Below, one piece after another: positions 9,435 through 17,563 of a stretch of 64,000 nt of DNA (position 1 is the stretch's first letter; the number at the start of each line of letters is the position of its first letter). The position numbers and the translations under genes are program-made. The notes beneath the pieces were generated by a model. It was not told where the DNA came from, did no database searches, and saw only the letters and a list, made by a program, of their open reading frames with translations. Source of the DNA: Bradyrhizobium embrapense (lineage in GTDB: Bacteria; Pseudomonadota; Alphaproteobacteria; Rhizobiales; Xanthobacteraceae); contig NZ_LFIP02000002.1 in the NCBI RefSeq assembly GCF_001189235.2, forward strand, positions 496,411-560,410, given 5' to 3'.

Positions 9435-9556
9435 GGTTCGAGCGAAGCGAGCCTCGAAGGGCGAGGACCCGGCTGTCGCCAGGATAGGCCGAGCGCTCGC
9501 TGAAATATCCGGGCCGTGCATCCTTCGAGGCGCGAGAGCGCTCCTCGGGATGACTG
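9424..9556. repeat. Intergenic inverted repeat, TCATCCTGAGG family
   Basis: Starts at the end of the kinase gene with TCATCCTGAGGTTCGAGCGA and ends with a mirrored CTCCTCGGGATGA. An internal GCATCCTTCGAGGC matches GCCTCGAAGG. Related copies lie at 50815-50921 and 55065-55195. Confidence 0.65.
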
Positions 9557-9583
9557 GACCAACGATGGTCTCGTGCGAGCGCC

Positions 9584-11146
9584 TCACCCCACCATGCGGT
9601 CGCGGCCGGACCAGAAGCGCGCTTTCAGTACCTTCTTGTCGACCTTGCCGACGCCGGTCATCGGCAGCTCCGTGACGAACTGGATCTGCTTCGGCGCGTG
9701 CGCCGAGCCCTTCTTCGCCTTGACGAGGCCGATCAGCTCGTCCGCATTGGGCGAAGCACCCTCGCGCGCCACCACGATGGCGGTGACGGCCTCGCCCCAT
9801 TTGTCGTCGGGCACGCCGACCACCGCGACCATTGCGACGTCGGCATGCTGCGACAGCACATCCTCGACTTCGCGCGGAAAGATGTTGAAGCCGCCGGAGA
9901 CGATCATGTCCTTCTTGCGGTCGAGGATGAACATGTAGCCGCGCTCGTCCTTGCAGCCGATGTCGCCGGTGTGCAGCCAGCCGCTCTTCAGCGTCTCGGC
10001 CGTGATGTCGGGCCGCTTCCAGTATTCCGCCATCACATGCGTGGCGCGCACGCAGATCTCGCCAGCCTCGCCGGTCGCAACCTCCTGGTCGTCCTGATCG
10101 AGGATCTTCACCTGGCAGGCGGCGATCGGGAAACCGCAGGACAGGAACAGCTCCGGCGTCTTCGGGTCATGATCCGCCTTGCGCAGCACCGAGACCGGAT
10201 AGCATTCGGTCTGGCCGTAAAGCTGCGAGAACACCGGGCCGATCCGCTCGATGCCTTCGACCAGTCGGCTCGGCGACATCGCGGAGGCGCCGTAGAGCAA
10301 CAGCTCGAGCGAGGAGAGGTCGGTCCTGGGCAGCGCGGGATGATCCAGCATCACATAGATCATGGTCGGTACGAACAGCGTGAAGTTGATCTTCTCGCGC
10401 TCGATGGTCTTGAACACGGCCTCCGGATCGAACCCCTTCAGCATGTGCACGGTGCCGCCGCGCATCAGCGTCGGCAGCACCTTGGTGCCGGCGACATGGC
10501 TGATGGGGGCCACCGTGAGGTAACGCGGCGTCTCGGGAATCTCGAAGTCGGCGAGGATCGCGGCGGCGAAGCCGCCATATTCGCGGTGATAGCGCAGCGC
10601 GCCCTTGGATTTGCCGGTGGTGCCGCCGGTGTAGTTCAGGGTCGAGATATCGTCTTCACGAGCGAAGTTCTTCGCGGTCGCGCTGCCGGCATCCTCGACC
10701 ACCTGCAACAGGTCGGCGCCGTAATCCGCCGGGCCGAGCGTGAACACCGTCTTGAGGCCCTGCGCCTTCGCCGCGAGCTCGCCGCCGCGATCGCGAAACG
10801 TGATGCTGTCGACGATCAGCATCTCGGCCTCGGAGTCCTCGATCTGGAACAGCTGGTCGTCGAGCGAGCCGAGCGGGTGCAGCCAGGTGATCGCGAGCCG
10901 CGACAATTGCGCGGCGACGCCGGCGCACCAGCTGTCGGCGCGGTTGGCGGTGAGCATCGCGACGCGGGTACCCGGCGCAAGGCCGAGCCGCATGAACACG
11001 CTCTGCATCCGTCCGATCAGGTCGGTCGCGCCCCGATAGCTGAGCGATCCGCCCGGCCACGCGAAGGCTGTGTGCGACGGATAGCGCGCCAGCGCGCGCA
11101 AGGTCTGTTCGCAGACCGCCGGAAATGCATAGAGCGGGTTGCTCAT
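9584..11146 (-). CDS. Acyl-CoA synthetase (AMP-forming, ANL superfamily)
   Basis: A 520-residue ligase. The AMP-binding P-loop reads LNYTGGTTGKSKGAL near residue 165; the adenine-binding motif is SQLYGQTECYPVSVL near 305; the hinge is WLHTGDIGCKDERGYMFILDRKKDMI near 395, and the C-terminal catalytic Lys region reads ELPMTGVGKVDKKVLKARF. It activates a carboxylate as acyl-AMP and loads it onto CoA. Length and motifs fit medium/long-chain or aromatic acid ligases; the substrate is not resolved. The start at 11146 has GGAGG 7 bases upstream; an in-frame ATG at 11164 is the alternative. It is divergent from the flavin oxidoreductase gene 86 bases away. Confidence 0.85.
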   Translation of the reverse strand: MSNPLYAFPAVCEQTLRALARYPSHTAFAWPGGSLSYRGATDLIGRMQSVFMRLGLAPGTRVAMLTANRADSWCAGVAAQLSRLAITWLHPLGSLDDQLFQIEDSEAEMLIVDSITFRDRGGELAAKAQGLKTVFTLGPADYGADLLQVVEDAGSATAKNFAREDDISTLNYTGGTTGKSKGALRYHREYGGFAAAILADFEIPETPRYLTVAPISHVAGTKVLPTLMRGGTVHMLKGFDPEAVFKTIEREKINFTLFVPTMIYVMLDHPALPRTDLSSLELLLYGASAMSPSRLVEGIERIGPVFSQLYGQTECYPVSVLRKADHDPKTPELFLSCGFPIAACQVKILDQDDQEVATGEAGEICVRATHVMAEYWKRPDITAETLKSGWLHTGDIGCKDERGYMFILDRKKDMIVSGGFNIFPREVEDVLSQHADVAMVAVVGVPDDKWGEAVTAIVVAREGASPNADELIGLVKAKKGSAHAPKQIQFVTELPMTGVGKVDKKVLKARFWSGRDRMVG

Positions 11147-11232
11147 GTCCTCGCCTCCTCCCACTTTGCCTTTGGCCTCTTGCGTGCCAATGTCGGCGCA
11201 ACGCTAACACAATGACGCAGGGATGAAACGAC

Positions 11233-12210
11233 TTGGCCGCTGATCTTCTCACGCGTTTTCGCGATCGCCTCCGGTTGCCACTGATTGCGGCACCGATGTT
11301 TCTGGTGTCCGGCGTCGAGCTGGTGGTAGCTGCCTGCCGCAACGGCGTGATCGGCTCCTTTCCGACAGTGAATTGCCGTGAGACGGAACAGCTCGATGCG
11401 TGGCTTGGCGATATCGCGCGCAGCCTGCAGGTGCATGCCGACGCGAGCGGAAGGTCGGCGGCGCCGGTCTGTCCGAACCTGATCGTGCACCGCTCCAATG
11501 CGCGGCTGCAGCAGGATCTCACGGTGCTGTTGCGGCACAAGCCCGAGCTTGTGATCACCTCGGTCGGCTCGCCGGCGCCGGTGCTCGCACCGCTGCACGA
11601 CGCCGGCGCGCTTGTTTTCGCCGACGTCGCCTCGATCCGTCATGCCGAGCGCGCGGCAGCAGCCGGCGCCGACGGGCTCGTGCTGCTCACCGCGGGCGCC
11701 GGCGGGCAGACCGGCTGGCTCAATCCGTTCGTGTTCGTCCGCGCGGTGCGCGCATTCTTCGACGGCCCGATCGTGCTGGCCGGCGGCATCAGCGACGGTC
11801 ACGCACTGCGCGCCGCCGAGGCGCTCGGCTGCGATCTCGCCTACATGGGCACCAAGTTCATCGCGACGCGCGAGAGCATGGCGGACGCGAGGTACAAGCA
11901 GATGCTGGTCGGCGCCACCGCCGATGACATCGTGCTCACGACGGCGTTCACCGGCCTGCAGACCAACATGCTGCGGCCCTCGATCGAAGCTGCCGGGCTG
12001 GATCCCGACAACCTGCCAGCGCGCGGCGCGATCGACATCGGCAAGGACATCGACATCGGCGCGCGCGAAAGCCGCCCCAAGCGCTGGCGCGACATCTGGA
12101 GCGGCGGTCACTCCACCTCGGGGGTGACCGGGGTCCTTGGGGTCGACGAACTCGTCGCGCAAACGGTCGCGGAGTACGAGGCGGCGAGCGCGCGGGTGCG
12201 GCTCGCCTGA
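11233..12210 (+). CDS. Flavin oxidoreductase, nitronate monooxygenase-like paralogue
   Basis: A 325-residue paralogue of the protein at 5166-6134: LPLIAAPMFLVSGVELVVAACRNGVIGSFPTVN at the N terminus, AGADGLVLLTAGAGGQTG near 148, and VLAGGISDGHALRAAEALGCDLAYMGTKFIATRES. Where the paralogue has GGHAG, this one has GGQTG, so the catalytic-type His is replaced by Gln; a subgroup of the family has this form and may use other substrates. No ATG fits; TTG at 11233 has AGGGA upstream. It is divergent from the acyl-CoA ligase, so both may be regulated together. Confidence 0.75.
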   Translation: MAADLLTRFRDRLRLPLIAAPMFLVSGVELVVAACRNGVIGSFPTVNCRETEQLDAWLGDIARSLQVHADASGRSAAPVCPNLIVHRSNARLQQDLTVLLRHKPELVITSVGSPAPVLAPLHDAGALVFADVASIRHAERAAAAGADGLVLLTAGAGGQTGWLNPFVFVRAVRAFFDGPIVLAGGISDGHALRAAEALGCDLAYMGTKFIATRESMADARYKQMLVGATADDIVLTTAFTGLQTNMLRPSIEAAGLDPDNLPARGAIDIGKDIDIGARESRPKRWRDIWSGGHSTSGVTGVLGVDELVAQTVAEYEAASARVRLA

Positions 12211-12340
12211 TACGCTGCGAGTTCGCCGCTCAAATCCCGCGTGTTCGCTTAACGCGGCATTAACCATGCCGGTCCCAACTATGCGTCACGGGATGGTCCG
12301 CCGCCGCGGCTGGCCGCCCGGCAGTAGTGGGAATGCGACC

Positions 12341-12583
12341 ATGGCTTTTGAGGCGCTCGCCAAGACCCCGGCATCGCTCGACGATCTCCGGACCCGCGTG
12401 TTCTACGCCCTGCAGCGGCATCCGCTGTGCCGTCAGGTCGAATTCGATATCGTCAGCACGCCGCGTACCCGCCGCACCAACTGGACGGTCAGCCTGCACT
12501 CGGTCCAGCCCGGCGCCCTCTGGACGGCGCACGAGATCGTGGCCGACATCCAGGAAGCTTATGAGCTCGACGCTGCGGCCTGA
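12341..12583 (+). CDS. Conserved small hypothetical protein
   Basis: An 80-residue soluble protein with no signal peptide. The central segment (SLDDLRTRVFYALQRHPLC, then NWTVSLHSVQPGALWTAHEI) and the acidic C-terminal helix (IVADIQEAYELDAAA) look like a compact alpha/beta domain. I do not recognise the family. The frame is open upstream to 12137 but ATG 12341 is the first with protein-like sequence after it. Evidence that it is real is codon bias and position in an otherwise empty gap. Confidence 0.55.
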   Translation: MAFEALAKTPASLDDLRTRVFYALQRHPLCRQVEFDIVSTPRTRRTNWTVSLHSVQPGALWTAHEIVADIQEAYELDAAA

Positions 12584-12691
12584 TTTTCGGGTCGTTTCGG
12601 GACGATTTCACCTATTTGGCGCGGTCACGGCACGCTAACGCCGCATTTCGCGCGCAGTTTGCGGCAACACCGGCCGGCAATGGAGTAGTTT

Positions 12692-13429
12692 TTGACCAGA
12701 GCCATCACCCTCGCCGCGCTGACCTGCCTCCTCCTCGCCGGCGCCGCGATAACAGCCATTCTCGGCCGTGACAGCCTGCCGGCGGCGCAGGCCGACATTG
12801 GTCCGGTCGCCAATCGCGCCGGCAAGCAGGACAAGCTCGCGGTCACGACGCTCGCGACTGCCGCCTTCGAGGTGCCGCAGCCCGCCGAGCCTCCGGCCAA
12901 TCCGTCACCGCTGCTGCTGCGCGCGCAAGCCGCGATCCCGGGCGCGACCGATACGGTGCCCCAGGCTTATGCCTCCGCCGAGCATGCCGATCTCGGCCTG
13001 CCGAAGCTCAATGACCCCGCCGATGCCGCCCAGCCGAAGGTCGCAGAGCCCGCCGCGGCGTCGCCGACTGCCCCCGCCGCACCGCCGAAGCCCAAGGCTG
13101 CCGCCAAGCCGGCGCCGCAAAAGACTTATGCGTTGCTCAGCGACGCCCAGATCGCCGGCATCAAGGACCGGCTGAAGCTGTCGTCATCGCAGGAATATTA
13201 CTGGCCGGCAGTCGAGACCGCGCTGCGTGCCGTCGCGCGAAAAATCCACGCCAAGCGCCAGGGCGATCCCGCATCGGGCAACATGCCGATCGATCCCGAC
13301 TCCGAGGAAGTTCAGCAGCTGAAGTCGGCCGCGATGCCGTTGCTGTTCCAGCTCCGCGAGGATCAGAAGAACGAGGTCCGTTCGCTGGCGCGCCTGATCG
13401 GTCTCGAGCGCGTCGCCTCGATGATTTGA
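12692..13429 (+). CDS. Exported/anchored Ala-Pro-rich protein with C-terminal helical domain
   Basis: A 245-residue protein. Residues 4-24 form a hydrophobic signal or anchor (ITLAALTCLLLAGAAITAI). Residues 50-145 are low-complexity Ala/Pro/Lys linker. The C-terminal 100 residues are helical: LLSDAQIAGIKDRLKLSSSQ, EYYWPAVETALRAVARKI and QLREDQKNEVRSLARLIGLE, recalling the Spy/CpxP (LTXXQ-type) periplasmic arrangement but without a clean LTxxQ. Function unknown, probably periplasmic. The start is TTG 12692 with GGAG 6 bases upstream. The stop lies directly beside the TIR-like remnant. Confidence 0.6.
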   Translation: MTRAITLAALTCLLLAGAAITAILGRDSLPAAQADIGPVANRAGKQDKLAVTTLATAAFEVPQPAEPPANPSPLLLRAQAAIPGATDTVPQAYASAEHADLGLPKLNDPADAAQPKVAEPAAASPTAPAAPPKPKAAAKPAPQKTYALLSDAQIAGIKDRLKLSSSQEYYWPAVETALRAVARKIHAKRQGDPASGNMPIDPDSEEVQQLKSAAMPLLFQLREDQKNEVRSLARLIGLERVASMI

Positions 13430-13433
13430 GCGC

Positions 13434-13676
13434 AGGCTTCGGTTCGCCCGGCGACTTCTTCTCGATGGCCTGCGCCAGCCGGGTCTGGAACGTCCCCGCG
13501 CCGCCCGGAATTTCTTCGCAGACAAAGCATTCCACCGAACGCTGACCGTCCAGGCTGCTCAGATATTCCCGCCGAGCCTTCAAGAGACGCGCGAGAAATC
13601 CGTCTTCGGCGCGATGGCTGATGAAGACCGAGAAATCGTTGGGCAGGGCAAAATCCGATCTGCATGAGTATCATGC
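13434..13676 (-). pseudogene. TIR-like domain remnant
   Basis: Read on the minus strand, one frame gives NDFSVFISHRAEDGFLARLL, then a helix (KARREYLSSLDGQR), then VECFVCEEIPGGAGTFQTRL and AQAIEKKS. This matches the start of a TIR domain: beta-A with FISHxxED, alpha-A, then the beta-B/BB-loop region. No ATG precedes it and a TGA lies immediately upstream. The match ends abruptly next to the 3' end of the gene at 12692-13429. I read it as a truncated gene, not a working protein. It sits at the left edge of the conflict cassette. The domain call rests on motif recognition only. The rest of the spacer 13677-14041 is relatively AT-rich and holds no gene. Confidence 0.45.
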
Positions 13677-14041
13677 GTCGGCTGGCCGCATCTCGTCGGC
13701 CGAATGAGGCGGCTGCACGTCCTGCCGCGGACTGAATGATAGCTCGTCTCTGAAATCTGCTATCGCCGGGCGCGAAAAAGGAAAACCGCCTGCCAGTGAT
13801 CCATCTCACTATACCTTAGGGTGTGCCATGTGCAAGATACCCAGGGAAGCCGGAGCCGCTTGTCGTGCTCTGGGATGGACTAGCTAAAATTTTTCGAAAC
13901 TTTGCCGATGTGTCGATTTGAACGCATCGCTTCATTTCATGGCCTGGCGCCATTCGCGCCTGGACGTACGATCAATTGAGCCATCGGCCGTGATCGGTCG
14001 GCCGTATCGAGATCAGCAAAAGTCGTAGTCGGGAGGCAGTC

Positions 14042-15181
14042 ATGCCGAAGACCAAGCAGCAGCATCTTGATCGTGACGCCGGACCGAAGCGGATATTGGC
14101 GCTCGACGGTGGCGGCATTCGCGGCATTCTGACGCTCGAATATCTGGCCGCGATTGAGACGCAGTTGCGCGAGCGGTACAAGAACAGGGACCTGTTGCTA
14201 TGCGATTATTTCGACCTGATCGGGGGCACCTCGACCGGATCGATCATCGCAGCCGGGCTTGCCTGCGGCATGACCGTGGACGCATTGAAGAAGCTCTATC
14301 GCTCGATCGGCACGGACATCTTTCAGCAGTCATTCTGGCGGCGGGGGCTGCTGGCGCCGAAATTCGATTCCGATGCCTTGCAGCACGCGCTCGATGCGCA
14401 GCTCGGCGCCGATACCGTGCTCGGTGGCGACCGCATCCGCACCGGCCTGATGATCATGACCAAGCGGCTCGATACCGGCAGCCCCTGGCCGCTGCACAAT
14501 CATCCGGACGCGGTGTTTGCCAGGCAGGACGGAGCGTTGCGGCTGACCCAGGTGGTGCGTGCCAGCACCGCGGCGCCAACCTATTTCCAACCGGAGGAGA
14601 TCACGATCTCGGCGCGCGACGGTCACACGGTCAGCGGCGCCTTCGTCGATGGCGGCGTCAGCCCGTTCAACGATCCGGCGCTACAACTCCTGATGCTTGC
14701 CGCACTCCATGGCCATGGCTTCCGCTGGGAGAGCGGCAAGGACAGGCTCCTGCTGATCTCGGCGGGTACCGGCGTATTCAGGCCGACCTATCCGACCGAG
14801 CAGATACTTCACATGCCGGCGGCGGAGCAGGGCGTGCGCTCGCTGCAATCGCTCATGGACGATTGCGCGCGGCTCAATCACGGCATGCTGCAGTGGCTGA
14901 CCAATTGCCTGACTCCGTGGCCGATCGATCGCGCGGTGACGGATATGATCGCGGACAGCCAGAGCGGGCCGCAACTCGCGACCTATGCGCGCTATAATGT
15001 GCTGCTGGAAACGGCTTGGCTGAAGCAGAAGCTCGGCATCGAGCGGACGCCCGACGCGCTCGCGAAGGTCGCCGCGATGGACGACCCGAAGAACATGGAT
15101 GAACTCGCCGGGATCGGACAGCTCGCCGCGAAGGAGCAGGTCAAGCCCGAACATTTCCCGTCGGCCTTCGATCTCACGTGA
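14042..15181 (+). CDS. Patatin-like phospholipase (CapV-type effector candidate)
   Basis: A 379-residue patatin. The oxyanion-hole motif DGGGIRG is at residues 22-28, the nucleophile elbow GTSTG at 62-66 (Ser64), and the dyad Asp in VDGGVSP at about 203, so the catalytic Ser-Asp pair is intact. ASTAAPTYFQP (about 174) is the usual patatin segment before the last strand. No signal peptide, so it acts inside the cell on membrane lipids. Patatins of this size occur as effectors in CBASS and related defence loci. GGGAGG lies 5 bases before the ATG. It is the first gene of a three-gene same-strand cluster with a SLOG-like and a DRHyd/TPR-like protein. No cGAS-like synthase is present, so the trigger would differ from CBASS. 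Confidence 0.85.
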   Translation: MPKTKQQHLDRDAGPKRILALDGGGIRGILTLEYLAAIETQLRERYKNRDLLLCDYFDLIGGTSTGSIIAAGLACGMTVDALKKLYRSIGTDIFQQSFWRRGLLAPKFDSDALQHALDAQLGADTVLGGDRIRTGLMIMTKRLDTGSPWPLHNHPDAVFARQDGALRLTQVVRASTAAPTYFQPEEITISARDGHTVSGAFVDGGVSPFNDPALQLLMLAALHGHGFRWESGKDRLLLISAGTGVFRPTYPTEQILHMPAAEQGVRSLQSLMDDCARLNHGMLQWLTNCLTPWPIDRAVTDMIADSQSGPQLATYARYNVLLETAWLKQKLGIERTPDALAKVAAMDDPKNMDELAGIGQLAAKEQVKPEHFPSAFDLT

Positions 15182-15293
15182 TGCCGCGCGGAGCGGCGTC
15201 ACAACACGCCGGTCCCGGCTTCGACAAGGAATTCGCCTTCAGATAAGTTCGTCACCTGGACATAATGATCCAATCATGAGTCGAGGTGTCGCG

Positions 15294-15878
15294 ATGGCCA
15301 CGGACCAGGACGCCAAATCACCGAACACGGTGGTTCTCTTCAGCGGGCACATGATCGATGCGCCGGACCGAAAAACCCCACGCTTTCCTCCGGACAAGGA
15401 AGCTGTTGCGGCCGCTGCGATCGCCGACGCGCTTGCGAAGATCGGTGTCACCAAAGGCGATCTCGCCATTTGCGGCGGCGCCTGCGGCGGCGATCTGCTG
15501 TTTGCGGAATCCGCGCTCGCGCAGGGCATGCGGCTCGAAATCTATATTCCGTTCGACGAGCCGACGTTTCTTGCCGGCTCGGTTGATTTCGCCGGTGGTG
15601 ATTGGCGCGCCCGCTATTTTGCAGCGAAATCGAATGCGACGCTCCATGTCATGCCGGACGAACTGGGGTCGCTGCCGGCCGGCCAAAACGCCTACGAGCG
15701 CGACAATCAATGGATGCTCGAACGCGCCGCCCGGTTTGGCGACAAGAAGCTCGCCTTCATCTGTCTGTGGAACGGCGAAGGCGGCGATGGTCCGGGCGGC
15801 GCCAAGCACCTGATGGACGAGGCGGGGCGCAAGACGACATGGGTTTACTGGCTGGATACGAAAAAATTGTGGAACTGA
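15294..15878 (+). CDS. SLOG-like Rossmann-fold protein
   Basis: A 194-residue cytoplasmic protein. VVLFSGHMID (about 13-22) opens a Rossmann-like strand; GDLAICGGACGGDLLFAESA (about 55-74) is a Gly-rich nucleotide-binding loop of the kind seen in SLOG/LOG superfamily proteins; IPFDEPTFLAGSVDFAGG and FICLWNGEGGDGPGG follow. SLOG domains are thought to sense or process nucleotide-derived ligands in prokaryotic conflict systems and animal TRPM channels. ATG 15294 has GAGG 7 bases upstream; 15276 is an in-frame alternative. It lies 12 bases before the next gene and 112 after the patatin, so the three are probably co-expressed. Exact family membership is inference from motif pattern. Confidence 0.6.
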   Translation: MATDQDAKSPNTVVLFSGHMIDAPDRKTPRFPPDKEAVAAAAIADALAKIGVTKGDLAICGGACGGDLLFAESALAQGMRLEIYIPFDEPTFLAGSVDFAGGDWRARYFAAKSNATLHVMPDELGSLPAGQNAYERDNQWMLERAARFGDKKLAFICLWNGEGGDGPGGAKHLMDEAGRKTTWVYWLDTKKLWN

Positions 15879-15890
15879 AGGAATTGCAAG

Positions 15891-17228
15891 ATGCCGTCGT
15901 GTTTCATGATCATGCCTTACGGCCGCAAGGCGACCCAGGCCGACCCCAAGTCTGGTCCGGCTGAGATTGACTTTAACGCGCTCTGGGATCGGGGTTATGT
16001 TCCGGTCATCAAGGAACTCGGCTTTGAACCGGTTCGCGCCGACCAGGACACCGGTGCGTTGATCGTCGGCCAGATGCTGGAGCGGCTCTATTTCGCTGAC
16101 CTCGTGCTGGCGGACATGACAATTCCGAACGGCAACGTTTACTACGAGGTTGGTATCCGCCACGCGGCGCAAAAGACTGGATGCGTCCTGCTCGCGGCCG
16201 ATTGGTCGAAGCAATTGTTCGATGTTGTGCAGATGCGTACCGTGCGCTACCCGCTCCCCGAGGGCAACATTTCCGACGACACGGCAGCCGGCCTTCGGCC
16301 CAAGATCAAGGAGGGCATCGTGTCGCTCCGCGACGGGCTTTCGCCGATGCATCAGTCGATGCCTGGCTATCCCGGCAACGTCGATCCGGCTAAGGCGACG
16401 ACGACCAAGGAGCAACTCGCCGAGCTCGCAGTGTTCCAAACTAAGGTGCGCGAGGTTCGTGCCGCACCGCGTAGCAAGCGCATGGAGCTCGCGCAGAAGC
16501 TGATCGCGAGCGAAGGAAGCCCGCCAGCGACCTATCCAATTGCGCTCGCATTGCTGTTGCTGTTGCGCGACAGCGTGGATTCGACGGAGGACTGGAACAG
16601 TGTCCTTGACTTTGTGACCAGCCTTCCGACGCGGTTCAGCGATGTCGCCGAAATCCAGGAAATTCGCGAGTTTGCCGGCGCCTATGCCGGCAACAATCTC
16701 CAAGCCATTGCCGCGCTTGATACCTTGATCAAGGCGGCGGGGCCGACCCCCGAACGCCTCGGCCTGATGGGCGGTCGCTACAAGCGCCTCGAAAGGGCGG
16801 CCGTATCAGCCGCAGACAAACGGCAAGCCCTCGCGAAGGCGATCGAGTGCTATGAACACGGCATGCAGCTCGACCTCAATGCCTATTATTGCTCGAGCAA
16901 TCTGCCCCGCCTCTATCGAACCCGCGCACGGGCAGGCGACGAGGAGCGTGCGCAGACGGCGTTGCGGCTGACGATCGCCGCGTGCGAACGCGCGAGACAG
17001 CTTCAGGTCGCCGACGAATGGGTGCGTCCGACACTGCTTGCCGCTGCTTTCGACGTCGGCGATCCCGACAAGGCCGACGAACTGGCTGACGCGGTGATCG
17101 ATGAGGGTCCCGCAGCATGGAAGGTCACCAGCGTACTGGCCGACCTCAACGCCAGCGTTGCGCAGGTCACCGATCCCGCAAAGCGCGCGCGGCTGTCCGC
17201 TATCATCGACAAGATCAAGGCAGGCTGA
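15891..17228 (+). CDS. DRHyd (deoxyribosyltransferase-like) plus TPR/TRAFs-binding-like protein
   Basis: A 445-residue protein. Residues 1 to about 125 look like a nucleoside-deoxyribosyltransferase-type domain: CFMIMPYG at the first strand, ERLYFADLVLADMT at 64-77, and NVYYEVGIRHA at 82-92, where Glu86 matches the catalytic Glu of that superfamily. Residues about 170-445 are all-alpha with TPR-like periodicity (LGLMGGRYKRLERAAVSAAD, AIECYEHGMQLDLNAYYCSS), resembling the MAP3K TRAFs-binding (DUF4071) region of animal ASK kinases. A plausible role is a nucleotide- or NAD-directed sensor or effector with a helical protein-binding platform. Last gene of the cassette. The fold calls are by eye; HMM comparison would settle them. 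Confidence 0.65.
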   Translation: MPSCFMIMPYGRKATQADPKSGPAEIDFNALWDRGYVPVIKELGFEPVRADQDTGALIVGQMLERLYFADLVLADMTIPNGNVYYEVGIRHAAQKTGCVLLAADWSKQLFDVVQMRTVRYPLPEGNISDDTAAGLRPKIKEGIVSLRDGLSPMHQSMPGYPGNVDPAKATTTKEQLAELAVFQTKVREVRAAPRSKRMELAQKLIASEGSPPATYPIALALLLLLRDSVDSTEDWNSVLDFVTSLPTRFSDVAEIQEIREFAGAYAGNNLQAIAALDTLIKAAGPTPERLGLMGGRYKRLERAAVSAADKRQALAKAIECYEHGMQLDLNAYYCSSNLPRLYRTRARAGDEERAQTALRLTIAACERARQLQVADEWVRPTLLAAAFDVGDPDKADELADAVIDEGPAAWKVTSVLADLNASVAQVTDPAKRARLSAIIDKIKAG

Positions 17229-17404
17229 TTGCTCGCGCCGCGAGCATCCACCTCAGCGAACTCGACGATGTTCCGCGCCCGTGCGCCGCGCGCCAGCATG
17301 TAGAGCAGTGCGCCGGTCTCGCGCGAGACCGCGAGCGGAACATTGTTCAGACGGCCGTAGACGTAGCGACGACTTTCTTCGGTCTTTGAGCCAAACCAAT
17401 GCAT
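17229..17404 (-). pseudogene. Truncated class I methyltransferase remnant
   Basis: From an ATG at 17404 the minus strand reads MHWFGSKTEESRRYVYGRLN, then PLAVSRETGALLYMLARGAR and ARNIVEF. This is the N-terminal part of an O-methyltransferase-like SAM enzyme up to the start of motif I (normally VEFGTxxGxS). The next residues (AEVDARG) no longer fit, and the frame then runs antisense into the end of the DRHyd/TPR gene. The gene appears to have lost its 3' part where the cassette begins, marking a junction near 17255. Confidence 0.5.
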
Positions 17405-17409
17405 TCCTG

Positions 17410-17449
17410 AAAAAGGCGCCGCCGCCTGGTCAACGCAGGCGACGGCGCC
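17410..17449 (-). terminator. Rho-independent terminator (minus strand)
   Basis: A 14-base stem with one mismatch (GGCGCCGTCGCCTG against its partner) and a short loop is followed, on the minus strand, by TTTTTCA. It ends the transcript of the small secreted protein at 17564-17947. Confidence 0.8.
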
Positions 17450-17563
17450 CGTCTGAGGGCTTCAGGGCGAAACCCCGCTTGAACGTAAGCCGCGATGATG
17501 AACGGTTCGTATACCGCTGAACGTCGTCGGCTTGCATGTTAGCAGAGGCGTACGAGAGTTCCC

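Noticed and set aside
9698..11215. Plus-strand open frame of about 500 codons opposite the acyl-CoA ligase
   Set aside because: The minus-strand ligase has P-loop, adenine and hinge motifs; the plus-strand frame is compositionally mirrored.
14042..17228. Reading the cassette as a standard CBASS system
   Set aside because: There is a patatin effector but no CD-NTase, and the other two proteins do not look like Cap2/Cap3 or HORMA/TRIP13.
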